Part shown: positions 53,122 through 61,831 of the stretch, piece after piece
Position numbering within the stretch: position 1 is the stretch's first letter
How the letters are laid out: each line of letters starts with the position of its first letter
Assembly: GCA_964619935.1 (NCBI GenBank)
Contig: CAZUGO010000062.1
Coordinates: 96,212 to 160,211, forward strand
Source: CAZUGO01 sp964619935
GTDB lineage: Bacteria > Planctomycetota > Phycisphaerae > UBA1845 > CAIVHJ01
DNA: 64,000 bases
Direction: 5' to 3'
Translations under genes and position numbers: made by a program
The notes under the pieces: model-generated
Databases searched by the model: none
What the model saw: the letters and a program-made list of their open reading frames with translations, nothing else
Told to the model about the DNA's origin: nothing

Positions 53122-54588
53122 ATGAGTGCTTCGTCTGAAGATCAACTCCGCCACCTGCCGGCGGTCGGCCGACTGTTGCAGGAGACCCGGGTCCGCGACT
53201 GGCTGGACAGCCATCCGCAGGCGCTGGTGGTCGAGGCTTTGCGGCAGTCAGTCGATGAACAGCGCCGCTTGATTCTAGCGGGTGACTGCAACGGTACCGA
53301 CCTGCTGGACGTGGTGTTGCAACGGGCCGAGATGTCCCTGGGCGCGTTTACCCGCAACTCGCTGGTGGGGGTCATCAATGCCACCGGCATCGTGCTGCAT
53401 ACCGGGTTGGGTCGGGCACCGCTGAGCCGCGCGGCCTGTGCGGCCGTCCAGGCGGCTGCCGGTTACTGCAATCTGGAGTTTGATCTTGCCAGCGGAGCGC
53501 GGGGTCGCCGGGCTGACCACGTGTCGGACTTGTTGTGCCGCTTGTCGGGGGCCGAGGCGGCGACGGTCGTGAACAACAATGCCGCCGCGACCTTGTTGAT
53601 TCTGCGGGCCATGACGCAGCAGCGCCTGCCCGCCGGGTCGGGTTCGCGCCGCTACCGCCGCCGCAACGTCATCGTGTCGCGCGGTGAGCTGGTCGAGATT
53701 GGCGGATCTTATCGCCTGCCGGAGATCATGAAGGCCAGCGGCACCCAGCTCAAAGAGGTCGGCACCACCAATCGCACCCGGGTGTCCGACTACGAGCAGG
53801 CCATTGACGAGCGCACCGCGGCCTTGATGAAGGTGCACACCAGCAACTATCGCATCACCGGATTCTGCGAGTCGGTCGAGATTGCCGAGTTGGTGGCGTT
53901 GGGTCGCCGTTGTGCGGTGCCGGTGATCGATGATCTGGGCAGCGGCCGGCTGGTCGACCTGGGGGTGACGGGCGTGGACGACCCGTCGGTTCGGGACCAC
54001 GTGGCGGCCGGCGCCGACCTGGTCTGTTTCAGCGGCGACAAGTTGCTGGGGGGGCCGCAGGCCGGCATCATCGTGGGCCGCGCGCCGTATGTGCGGGCCG
54101 TCGAGCAGAGTCCACTGCTGCGCACCTATCGTGTGGACAAGCTGGTGCTGGCGGCGTTGGAGGCGACCTTGCGACAGTGCTTCGATGCGGATCGGGCGCG
54201 CCGCGAGATTCCGGCGTTGGCGATGCTCTGCGAGTCGGCCGAGTCGGTTCGCGGGCGTGGGCGGTTGTTGCTCGAGGCCCTTCGGCCGCTGGCGTCCGAG
54301 GTGCTCGAGCTGGTCGACGAGACTGCGTATGCCGGGGGCGGATCCTTGCCGGTCCAGCGGATCTGCACGACCGCGGTCCGCTGGCGGCCGTGCGGTCTGA
54401 CTGCCGCCGAGGCGGCCGGCCGCCTGCGCCATGCCGACCCGCCGATCATCGTCCGGGTCCATCGCGATGCGGTGTTGCTGGACTGCCGGACCATGACCGA
54501 CGATCAGGTCGCCCGGGTCGCCACCGCCATCGAACGGCTGAGCGCTGCGGTTGACCAGCCGGCCGGCGGCCGGCGGCCGGGCCGCTGA
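53122..54588 (+). CDS. selA: L-seryl-tRNA(Sec) selenium transferase
   Basis: The 488-residue PLP enzyme converts Ser-tRNA(Sec) to Sec-tRNA(Sec). The PLP Lys lies in CFSGDKLLGGPQAGIIVG, the Asp that holds the cofactor in VIDDLGSG, and INATGIVLHTGLGRAPL and RGELVEIGGSYRLPEIMKA are family blocks. The start at 53122 is preferred. TTGACT (53084-53089) and CATGAT (53107-53112) with 17 bases between could place the transcript start right at this ATG, as for selB and cmk. It lies between selB and the tRNA-Sec gene. Confidence 0.95.
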   Translation: MSASSEDQLRHLPAVGRLLQETRVRDWLDSHPQALVVEALRQSVDEQRRLILAGDCNGTDLLDVVLQRAEMSLGAFTRNSLVGVINATGIVLHTGLGRAPLSRAACAAVQAAAGYCNLEFDLASGARGRRADHVSDLLCRLSGAEAATVVNNNAAATLLILRAMTQQRLPAGSGSRRYRRRNVIVSRGELVEIGGSYRLPEIMKASGTQLKEVGTTNRTRVSDYEQAIDERTAALMKVHTSNYRITGFCESVEIAELVALGRRCAVPVIDDLGSGRLVDLGVTGVDDPSVRDHVAAGADLVCFSGDKLLGGPQAGIIVGRAPYVRAVEQSPLLRTYRVDKLVLAALEATLRQCFDADRARREIPALAMLCESAESVRGRGRLLLEALRPLASEVLELVDETAYAGGGSLPVQRICTTAVRWRPCGLTAAEAAGRLRHADPPIIVRVHRDAVLLDCRTMTDDQVARVATAIERLSAAVDQPAGGRRPGR

Positions 54589-54638
54589 AGTACATGACAC
54601 CCGCCTGCCCCGACAGTAGACTGGTACGGCTCACCCGT

Positions 54639-54735
54639 GGGAGTGTCCGGACGCCTGGTGGGTCCCGCGGCCTTCAAAGCCGTTGAGGCGGCAGTTCGTC
54701 TGTCGCCTGGTGGGTTCGATTCCCATCCACTCCCG
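54639..54735 (+). tRNA. selC: tRNA-Sec (anticodon TCA)
   Basis: The 97-base gene has acceptor strands GGGAGTG and CACTCCC with G at the discriminator position. The anticodon loop is CTTCAAA closed by CGGC and GCCG. The long variable arm AGGCGGCAG-TTCG-TCTGTCGCCT is capped by a TTCG loop, and the T-loop is GGTTCGATTCC. These are hallmarks of bacterial tRNA-Sec. CCA is not encoded. It lies 50 bases after selA. Its 3' 70 bases are repeated exactly at 59840-59910, showing use as an integration site. Confidence 0.94.
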
Positions 54736-54736
54736 T
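54666..54736 (+). repeat. attachment-like direct repeat, left copy (3' part of tRNA-Sec)
   Basis: This 71-base stretch, from the end of the D arm to just after the acceptor stem, is identical to 59840-59910. Identity stops sharply at both ends. It is the usual form of an att site made by integration into the 3' end of a tRNA gene. Confidence 0.92.
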
Positions 54737-54952
54737 CCGCCAAACGGCGACTTGGAGCGACGTTCGTCGCCACGCAAGGCTTTGTATCCCTGTGGCTTTG
54801 GTGAGTCCAGGTCCTGTGATGAATCACAGGAGATGCCATCGAGGGTGTCAGTTGTGGACTCTGGATGACAGGGACCGTCCGTCGAGGTCGGTACAACATT
54901 GGGATTTGGGTAATCTTGCGATCTAATCGAGCCAGAGAGGTCCGGCAGCGCC

Positions 54953-55155
54953 TTGCTCTACAATCTGGTTGCCGCCGACACGATTGAAGGCCAAATCTTC
55001 CTATTGCTGGAAGACAAGCTGCGTGAAGTTGCAGCCGCGCTCGGGAAGGTCGATGACCAGGGCGAAATCGCGGAAGACCTGCGAGCCCAGATTCTCGGGC
55101 AACTCGGCAGTCGTCTGAGTTACGACAAGCTATACCAGGACGCGCTCCGCGATCC
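54953..55155 (+). pseudogene. C-terminal fragment of an SNF2/DEAD-type helicase
   Basis: About 68 codons resemble the C-terminal tail of helicase-related proteins: LYNLVAADTIEGQIFLLLED, then KLREVAAALGKVDD and the block SRLSYDKLYQDALRDP. The usual helicase core is absent. After about 55155 likeness ends and the frame runs to a stop at 55207 without further homology. The fragment has no ATG or ribosome-binding site. It is a broken gene left in the island, perhaps from a defence locus of the DISARM kind, which is speculation. Confidence 0.6.
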
Positions 55156-55250
55156 TGCCCGACGAACCCGAGGAGCTCCTGGAATACGCCAACATCGACT
55201 GGTGTGACGACGCGGGATCAGAATTCTATCCGGATTACCATGCGAACTGT

Positions 55251-58200
55251 GTGCAGCTCCCAGGAATTACCGGATCCGTACAGGCTACGCAGTTCGTGTA
55301 CGGCGCTGATGTTGTAGGAGAAGCAGACCACGACACGGTGCTGTCGAACTTTCCGGGGCTGATCCGCGAAATCCGCTACCCCGACACCGATACCAATCCG
55401 GGGCAACCCAGCGAATCGGACCGGCTGGCCTTCAAGTACGGGATTTCCGGGCAGGTTGCTCAACGACTCGATCAGCGCGGCGTGGTGCTGGATTTCAGAT
55501 ACGGTACATCGCCATCGTCGATGCCAAGCAGTGACTTGACGGATGTGGCTGTTACGTACCCGACACCTGAAACCAACTTGGAAATAGACGAGACGGTCGG
55601 GGCGCTCAAGTTTGGCTACGATGCTCGAGGCCAGCTGGTCACAGCAGGCGCCTATGCGTCCGACAGCAGCCTCGTCAGCCTCGTGTCCTATGACTACGAT
55701 TCCTACGGAAACCTTACTGCGGAGACGCTTCGCCCCGTCCAGCACACTTCCAGCGCCAAGACGACAGGCTACTCCTGGAGCACGCATGGGCTGAACGAGA
55801 ACCGCCTCAAGCGAATCACCTACCCGGAGGGGCGGGCATTTGAGTTCGACTACGGAACCACTGGAGGTTCGACTGACCTGATTGACCGTGCAATCGGAAT
55901 TCGCCAGGTGAGCTCAACAGGCACGGTTCTGGGTAGTCTCCTGGAGTATTGGAAAACTGGCTCGGGACGCACGGCAGGCCAAGTTTGGAGCGGCAACCGC
56001 CTCACCATTGACCTTCGCGACGGAGGATTCGATCCATTCGGCCGCATTGCGCGCAAGTCTTTCGTGCGCATCGGCCAGAGCGAACCGGAGGTGGAGTACG
56101 CTTACGGCTACGATCCAGCCGGCAACCGTACCTCAGCCCGCATCAAGCAGGTTGCCCACGACAACGATAGGTCGTATCTTTATGCTTATGATGAACTTGG
56201 GCGCCTCATAAACGCCGAGCGCGGCATGCTCAACGCCACCAACGATCAAATCACGAACAGCGTGGCGGATATCCACTGGAATCTCGATCTCCTGGGCAAC
56301 TGGACAGGTTACGAGGAGACCCCGGGTAACTGGGTGGCGGGCCGGGTCGAGACCGGAGATACGCCCTCGTTGCACCGCCACGCGGTCAACGCCATTAACG
56401 AAATCGTGGCTCGTGAGCACGACGCGGACGGAGAAGGCCTGGAGGATCCGGAGTCTGATGATTTCTTCTATGACGCGGCCGGAAACCTCGCCTACGACGG
56501 CAAGTTTCATTACAAGTACGATGCTTGGAACCGCATCGTCGAGGTGCATGAGCCCGGCACGCTGTCCGTTTCCTCAGGCCAGCTCCTTGGCAACTTAGGC
56601 CCGTTTGTTGCAGGTTACGGCTACGACGCCGTCGGGCGGCGAATCGTCAAGCGACTAGATGAGAATGGTATCGACCCGCCGGATGAGTTCTTCTACTATG
56701 ACGGCAACCGGCTGATCGAACGCTATACAAACCTTCTGGAGGGTCAGGCCGCAGGTCCCAAGGAGCAGCCCGATGCGCTGCGCGATACGTCTCCGCAGGA
56801 GGCAGCCCAGGCGACCCCACCGGTTACTCCTAATTTGCGTGTTGAGACGGAGGAGAGCACCGCGACGTCGCAGGAAAGCATCGATCGCCAATCCTCCCCC
56901 GCCTACATCGGGGAATCCGATCTTCGCCTTGCATACTACGAGGAAGGCGAAGATCCGCCGGATCCCACGCCACCGCTCACTCTCAATCTCATCGAGCAAT
57001 ATGTCTACGGGTTGAATTACGTAGACGAGCCGGTCTTGCAATACGATGCCCAAGGTGTGCGAAAGCTTGTCTTGCAGGATGCCAACTACAACGTCATTGG
57101 CCTCGCCAACTCAGGCGGAGCTTTGCTGGAGCAGTACACCTACGATCCGTACGGAAAAATACTTGCTGCAGAGGATGGTAGCGGCAACACCATCGATCTG
57201 GATACCAACACCCTGGCGAGTTATTCTCGGCATCAGGGGCTGACGTGGGACGGGGAGATCGGGGCCTATTACAATCGGGCGCGTCATTATTCGCCGGAGT
57301 TGGGGCGGTTTGTTCAGCGGGATCCGAATGAGACGGCGGTATTGCTATTCAAAGCATTGACGTTTGGTGCCGAGCGGACATGGTTATCTCATGGAATAAG
57401 CGGTTGGGGACAATACCGTGATGGAGCTAATCTATATCACTATCAATTATCCAATCCCATAATTGGAACCGATCCGGCAGGATTATCGTGGGGGGATTAC
57501 AACCTATGGGATGAAATCGATGATGCGATCTACGGCATAACTACTGAACGGATCGCGGCGTTGGCAGCCGCTGCTAAGCAAGCAAACATGGCCCTTAATA
57601 CAGCGCTTATGGTTGGGCAAGCAATGGTATCGCTCATGCCAGGCGGCGAGGCAATCCTACTGGCGGGAAAACTCGCGACTGGGCAGATCTCTGACTTCGG
57701 AGACTTGGCTCGATATGCTGCGTACGCGGGGGCGAGCATTGTTGGAGGGTACGCGGTATTCAAAGTCGTTTCTAGGTTGGGCGGCCTGTTTCGCAAGGCA
57801 CGCTCAGTGTACAAGATTGTACGGGCCTGCTTCGTTACAGGCACGCTTGTAGTGCTCAGTGACGGAACTAGCGTTCCGATTGAGAGAATCCGACAAGGAG
57901 ATAGCGTTCTCTGTAAACATTATCCCCAAGCAGATAGTGACCCAGAGGCGTGTGCAGTGCTACGAACCTTTGAAAGGACCGTAGGAGATGTCTTAGACTT
58001 ACGAGTCGTAGATGAGCATGGACAACAGCACACAATTACGGCAACGCCAGAACATCCCTTCTACAATGCGAGAGTAATGCAATTCGTGCCCGCCGAGGAG
58101 TGCAATGTTGGTGACACATTATTCGCACTAGATGGAAGTGCTGTATCTATTCGTTCCAAGTCGCGCAAGAGCGGTACTTTTACGGTTCATAATCTTGAAG

Positions 58201-58598
58201 TGGATAATTCACACAACTACTTTGTTTCATGCACAATTGACGGTCCACGACTACTTGTGCATAACAATTGCGTTCTTAGATCATTAATTGGCAAAGTTCC
58301 GGGCTTGGAGCGATACGCTAGCAAGTTGAGTGGGGAAGTGCAGCGGAGCATCGATACTCTTACCCGAGAATTGGCAAAGGGGAACCTGAATCCCGGGATT
58401 GGGACAAAACACTTGTTTGACGGGATCTTTGAATCGCGGGCGCGGAACGGTGCAAGGGTCTATTGGCGGAGTGTCGCACGGGAAACGACGGAGGGTGTCG
58501 ACGGCGCAGTAGATGCGGCAATAGAAATCCTCGGCAAGTCGGACAAGTCGAACCAGAGTGCTGTTATTAGATTGTTGGAGAGCACCTATGGAAACTGA
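55251..58598 (+). CDS. RHS/YD-repeat polymorphic toxin with Hint domain, 5'-truncated
   Basis: The 1115-residue frame contains YD-type repeats (LKFGYDARGQLV, YDYDSYGNLTAETL, YGYDAVGRRIVKRL), the RHS core end (RARHYSPELGRFVQRDPNE; GTDPAGL), hydrophobic helices at about 760-850, a Hint protease-type domain from about 860 (CFVTGTLVVLSDGTSVPIER) to VHNNC near 1007, and a C-terminal toxin of about 108 residues. The toxin has GIGTKHLFDGIFESRARNGA and RVYWR, then KSDKSNQSAVI, reminiscent of RelE/ParE-type RNases. The open frame reaches back to 55119 with no normal RHS N-terminus or signal, so the 5' end is lost and the start (GTG 55251) is only nominal. Confidence 0.82.
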   Translation: MQLPGITGSVQATQFVYGADVVGEADHDTVLSNFPGLIREIRYPDTDTNPGQPSESDRLAFKYGISGQVAQRLDQRGVVLDFRYGTSPSSMPSSDLTDVAVTYPTPETNLEIDETVGALKFGYDARGQLVTAGAYASDSSLVSLVSYDYDSYGNLTAETLRPVQHTSSAKTTGYSWSTHGLNENRLKRITYPEGRAFEFDYGTTGGSTDLIDRAIGIRQVSSTGTVLGSLLEYWKTGSGRTAGQVWSGNRLTIDLRDGGFDPFGRIARKSFVRIGQSEPEVEYAYGYDPAGNRTSARIKQVAHDNDRSYLYAYDELGRLINAERGMLNATNDQITNSVADIHWNLDLLGNWTGYEETPGNWVAGRVETGDTPSLHRHAVNAINEIVAREHDADGEGLEDPESDDFFYDAAGNLAYDGKFHYKYDAWNRIVEVHEPGTLSVSSGQLLGNLGPFVAGYGYDAVGRRIVKRLDENGIDPPDEFFYYDGNRLIERYTNLLEGQAAGPKEQPDALRDTSPQEAAQATPPVTPNLRVETEESTATSQESIDRQSSPAYIGESDLRLAYYEEGEDPPDPTPPLTLNLIEQYVYGLNYVDEPVLQYDAQGVRKLVLQDANYNVIGLANSGGALLEQYTYDPYGKILAAEDGSGNTIDLDTNTLASYSRHQGLTWDGEIGAYYNRARHYSPELGRFVQRDPNETAVLLFKALTFGAERTWLSHGISGWGQYRDGANLYHYQLSNPIIGTDPAGLSWGDYNLWDEIDDAIYGITTERIAALAAAAKQANMALNTALMVGQAMVSLMPGGEAILLAGKLATGQISDFGDLARYAAYAGASIVGGYAVFKVVSRLGGLFRKARSVYKIVRACFVTGTLVVLSDGTSVPIERIRQGDSVLCKHYPQADSDPEACAVLRTFERTVGDVLDLRVVDEHGQQHTITATPEHPFYNARVMQFVPAEECNVGDTLFALDGSAVSIRSKSRKSGTFTVHNLEVDNSHNYFVSCTIDGPRLLVHNNCVLRSLIGKVPGLERYASKLSGEVQRSIDTLTRELAKGNLNPGIGTKHLFDGIFESRARNGARVYWRSVARETTEGVDGAVDAAIEILGKSDKSNQSAVIRLLESTYGN

Positions 58599-58923
58599 GT
58601 ACGAGGTAGAACTGTTCAATAAACACTTTGAAGTGTTTGATTCAATGGAAGATAACTGTGAAGTGTACGTGACCCTCAAGAGCGGTAGTAAATATGTAGC
58701 AACGGTCTTTACAGTGAAGGGTATCGAGAAGGTGATGCAAACGTACCGAGAGACAGGGGAGTGTGCTGAGGGGTCGTATTTTTGGTGCAGTGATCTGTTG
58801 ATTTTGAGTATCATCAACGAGTCGTGTATAAAGAAAGCCGTGGCATCGCTAATGCACGATGGCGAATTTGATTCAGTCTTCACTGTGTGCGATACAGTTG
58901 GCGACGATGGAGACGGATACTAG
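58588..58923 (+). CDS. probable immunity protein for the RHS toxin
   Basis: The 111-residue acidic protein begins at ATG 58588, inside the last 11 bases of the RHS frame (ATGGAAACTGA), the tight overlap typical of toxin-immunity pairs. It has no signal peptide or membrane segment and no recognised family. Features are EVYVTLKSGSKYVATVF and an acidic end (CDTVGDDGDGY). Its base composition is as low in GC as the toxin domain. Immunity function is inferred from position, size and charge. Confidence 0.7.
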   Translation: METEYEVELFNKHFEVFDSMEDNCEVYVTLKSGSKYVATVFTVKGIEKVMQTYRETGECAEGSYFWCSDLLILSIINESCIKKAVASLMHDGEFDSVFTVCDTVGDDGDGY

Positions 58924-59137
58924 GAAATCGCTCGTCGGTCGAGGCTACGAAGATTTGGGAATCCAGGACGGCATGGCCGCAGTAGTGAAGTGGAAGGAAG
59001 CAATCGACCCAACCACACCCCGGATGGCAAAGACAGCATTGGAGAGGCAGCTATTAGCCTACTGCGGACGTGACACACAGCTGATGCATGAGATCATTGA
59101 GTCGGTCAGAACGCACAAGGCTTCGACTGGTGCATAA
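58907..59137 (+). pseudogene. C-terminal fragment of a DUF2779-type protein
   Basis: The 76-codon frame ends in LERQLLAYCGRDTQLMHEII after GYEDLGIQDGMAAVVKW, which matches the C-terminal end of DUF2779 proteins (Y-x-D-L-x-I-x-x-G; Y-C-x-x-D-T-x-x-M). The rest of that large protein is missing. It overlaps the end of the immunity gene by 17 bases, so the junction of the insertion lies near 58925. It is a leftover and not likely functional. Confidence 0.6.
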
Positions 59138-59839
59138 AACGGGGGCAGGTCAGATGTCCCGATCGAGCCTTAATACCAGGTAACTTACCCTTTCTTCGCT
59201 GGGGACGCTCGAATCATGTTCCTGCAGGAAGCCCTGGCATGCCTCGTTTTGCCCCGTGCCGCACGATCACCGAGATACGAAGTGTGCTTGAACAACACTT
59301 GGACCCGACGAGCGATCCCTCCCCAGCGATCCGAAGTGTGTACGGGCATTGATTTTCCTGCCCGTCCATTCTCGTGGAAATCGACAGGCAGGGATGGGCA
59401 ATTATGCGTTGGTCGAAGCATACACGCATAATCCTGGCAGTGCCTTGAGTTCAGCGGGATGATGCAGCCCAGTGTGACGCAGAGGCCCTGATCAACCGCT
59501 CTTTCGCACGAGGTTGCGTTAGCTTTGCTGATCTTTTGGCATAATAATGGCCGACTTACCGCAACAAGCTGCTTGCTTGAAGCTCGTGGATCACAGTCTA
59601 CCATGCCCGCACTGCCCACAACAACAAGCCCTTCCATTCAAGCTCAGCGCTCTAGAGGCCTTCTGTGTGGCTTGTCTCTCACTGTCACTCTATGTCATCC
59701 GCTGTCTCTATCAGTCGCAAGAGGTGCATCTTGATCTCGACAGGCAATTGCGAATCGAACACCGCGTAAACTGCCCGTAAGCGCAGCGGTACAACATCTG
59801 TCCAACAGCCCGCGTTTGGAGGCGGGGAGACGGGTTTTT
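59138..59839. other. non-coding debris at the right end of the tRNA-Sec island
   Basis: About 700 bases without a convincing gene. A minus-strand frame (59637-59185) and a plus-strand frame (59547-59780) exist, but their products look like no known family and have odd composition. No transposase or inverted-repeat end was recognised. Confidence 0.4.
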
Positions 59840-59910
59840 CGCGGCCTTCAAAGCCGTTGAGGCGGCAGTTCGTCTGTCGCCTGGTGGGTTCGATTCCCAT
59901 CCACTCCCGT
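59840..59910 (+). repeat. attachment-like direct repeat, right copy (partial tRNA-Sec)
   Basis: It is a perfect 71-base copy of 54666-54736, holding the anticodon, variable and T arms and 3' acceptor strand of tRNA-Sec but lacking the 5' acceptor strand and D arm. It cannot form a tRNA. It marks the right edge of the island. Confidence 0.92.
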
Positions 59911-59937
59911 GAGCTCAGAGTGACGCGCTGCCCCTTC

Positions 59938-61146
59938 CTAAAAGCACAGGTAGGCGTATCCTTGAAGTTCGAGATCGATGATCCGCTGGTAGGCACCGGG
60001 TACGATTTTGACTTCAGGCAGAATGTCGTCCTCGGACCAGCCGTATTGCTTCATCGTCTTGGCACACAGTTCGATGCTGACGCCTTTGCGGGTGAGTTCG
60101 CGGATGAGTTCCATGTTGGGGTTTGCCCCCTTCCGCCTGGTGTGTGTGCGATAGGCGTCGTCCTTCAGCAGCCAATAGGCCGCGGGGCCCTGGAACACGG
60201 CGCTGATGCGGATCGCCGCGCTCGCGACCCCCATGGCACGGTAGTCTTCGAGCAGTGTCTTGATCAAGGCGAGTCCGAGCCCGGTGTTGTCCTGCCACTC
60301 GTCATGGGTGATCCGGCATACGGCACAGATCACGTCGTTGACGACCACCGGTCCTGAATCGGGTGCCGTCGTCATCCATTCCCACGATTCAAAGATCTGG
60401 GCCCCCTCCGGCGAGCGCAGAAAGTCCACGAAACGGGTCGCCAGCGGCTGAGCGTGGCCTCGATGCGTCAGCGCGATGCTGCATTGACGATAGATCAGAT
60501 AGTCTTTGCTGATATGAACCCGATGGGCACGATCGTGCAGCGGTACGTGCCAGGTGTTCCACGTCACCCAGACATCGATGTCGTCCCGGGTGTTCCATAC
60601 ATTCATCGCCTCCGTGCTGTTCTTGGCGAAGAGGACGATGTTCTTGCGGAATGCCCGGACCAGGTGGATATCACCCTCTTTGCCCGCCATGTCTTCCCAC
60701 AGGCCCGTCTGCCCGGAACCCGAAACGACCATGATCCTGACGCCCGGCTTGGTGACGTCCGGGAAGTCGTTGATCTGTTTGGGGTTCCCGGGGCGCACCA
60801 GGACCGTCGAAGGTCGCGGGTACAGAGGCCGCACGGAAGCCGCGTCGATCCCCAGCTCTGTGATGCTGATGAAATCGGCCATCATGAATTCAGCACTGCT
60901 GTAGATCAGGTCGGCGTCGCGTGTGGCTTGGGCCAGCCACTGGTCCGTGGGGCCTGACACCACCTCGACTCTCAGGTGCTGCTGCGCCCCGAAGGCGATG
61001 GCCGCCTCGTTCATGGCAAAGGACGGCCCCTCGGATCCGTAAACACGCAGCACCTCTTCAGCACCCGCCGCGGTGCCGTGCAGGGTCAGCAGGCTGAGCA
61101 CGAAAGCCATCAGGTGCGGTTTGCCGTAATGAGAAGGTTGACGCAT
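59938..61146 (-). CDS. AcfC-like solute-binding domain fused to a DsrE-like domain
   Basis: The 402-residue protein has a signal peptide (HLMAFVLSLLTLHGTAAGA), then a periplasmic binding domain of the accessory colonisation factor AcfC type (VLRVYGSEGPSFAMNEAA, LIYSSAEFMMADFI, PSTVLVRPGNPKQI, GQTGLWEDMAGKEGDI, VRAFRKNIVLFAKNS). The last 130 residues are a DsrE/DsrF-like domain (AAYWLLKDDAYRTH, GVSIELCAKTMKQYGW, ILPEVKIVPGAYQ). The two parts are usually separate proteins. Export of a DsrE-like domain suggests a periplasmic sulfur- or redox-related function, unproven. The stop lies only 28 bases from the island's right repeat. No transporter genes are next to it. Confidence 0.8.
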   Translation of the reverse strand: MRQPSHYGKPHLMAFVLSLLTLHGTAAGAEEVLRVYGSEGPSFAMNEAAIAFGAQQHLRVEVVSGPTDQWLAQATRDADLIYSSAEFMMADFISITELGIDAASVRPLYPRPSTVLVRPGNPKQINDFPDVTKPGVRIMVVSGSGQTGLWEDMAGKEGDIHLVRAFRKNIVLFAKNSTEAMNVWNTRDDIDVWVTWNTWHVPLHDRAHRVHISKDYLIYRQCSIALTHRGHAQPLATRFVDFLRSPEGAQIFESWEWMTTAPDSGPVVVNDVICAVCRITHDEWQDNTGLGLALIKTLLEDYRAMGVASAAIRISAVFQGPAAYWLLKDDAYRTHTRRKGANPNMELIRELTRKGVSIELCAKTMKQYGWSEDDILPEVKIVPGAYQRIIDLELQGYAYLCF

Positions 61147-61831
61147 GGTCGTCGCTCCTAAAGTTGCTGCAGCCCGGTTGCACGGACCACATCCCGCCAA
61201 ATCTGCCAGCGCAGTGCGGCGCTGTGGCAGGTCCCCGCCCCCATGCACTGCTGGGAGCAATTCTTGTGCCAATTGCCGGCGACCAGTGGCTGAGCGAGTT
61301 GCAAACTGCGCAGGTTCGCGGGTCAGACGCAAGACATGAGGCTCGGATTGCCATTGATCATCCTGGCTGCGTTGGCAAGGTGTCGCAGGGCGGCGGTCTC
61401 GCCCCTGGCCTTCTCAAGGGCCGCGAGCCCCTCCTGCCCTCCCATGCCTGCCTATCGGCGGGTCAGATCCCGGGAATGATCCAATAATGGACGGGGGCGT
61501 GCGCGTTCGGGATCTGAACCGTGTCCAGGCGCTGCCCCGCGGCGATCCGCTGGCGGCCGCAGGATGGTCACTTCGGGCGTGTTTTCTTGGCGGGTCGCGG
61601 GGGTCCGGCCCCGGCGCGGCGGCTCTGGGCAATGGCCAGCGGGTCCCCCTGGGTCGGCATGCCCAGGACAACTGAATTGCCGCCAGATTCACCGAGCGCC
61701 TGTAGCAGACGCAAAGACATATTGGCATGCTAGCGCTCGCGTACTACAATGGGCCCAACACCAAGCAATCCAAGGGGCGTCATCTCGGTCACGTGCTGGT
61801 GATCCAGCGATCGGTCAAGCTCGAGCGTGTG
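61147..61831. other. intergenic region, no recognised gene
   Basis: About 685 bases separate the AcfC-DsrE gene and the nucleotidyltransferase gene. Several frames of 60-110 codons occur on both strands (for example 61728-61414 minus), but all are Arg/Pro-rich and match no known protein pattern. No clear promoter or repeat was found. Confidence 0.4.

Larger units (their letters stand above)
54666..59910. mobile_element. remnant genomic island integrated at tRNA-Sec
   Basis: A 5.2-kb segment is bounded by the 71-bp direct repeats. Inside are a helicase fragment, a 5'-truncated RHS-Hint toxin gene, a probable immunity gene, a fragment of a DUF2779-type gene and non-coding debris. Base composition of the toxin/immunity section is visibly less GC-rich than the flanks. 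No integrase, transposase or replication gene is recognised, so it appears to be an immobile remnant. Confidence 0.8.

Noticed and set aside
59185..59637. 150-codon minus-strand frame in the island debris
   Set aside because: The composition is atypical, with no homology pattern and no start signal.
59840..59910. Second tRNA-Sec gene
   Set aside because: The copy lacks the 5' acceptor strand and D arm, so it cannot fold. It is an attachment-site duplicate.
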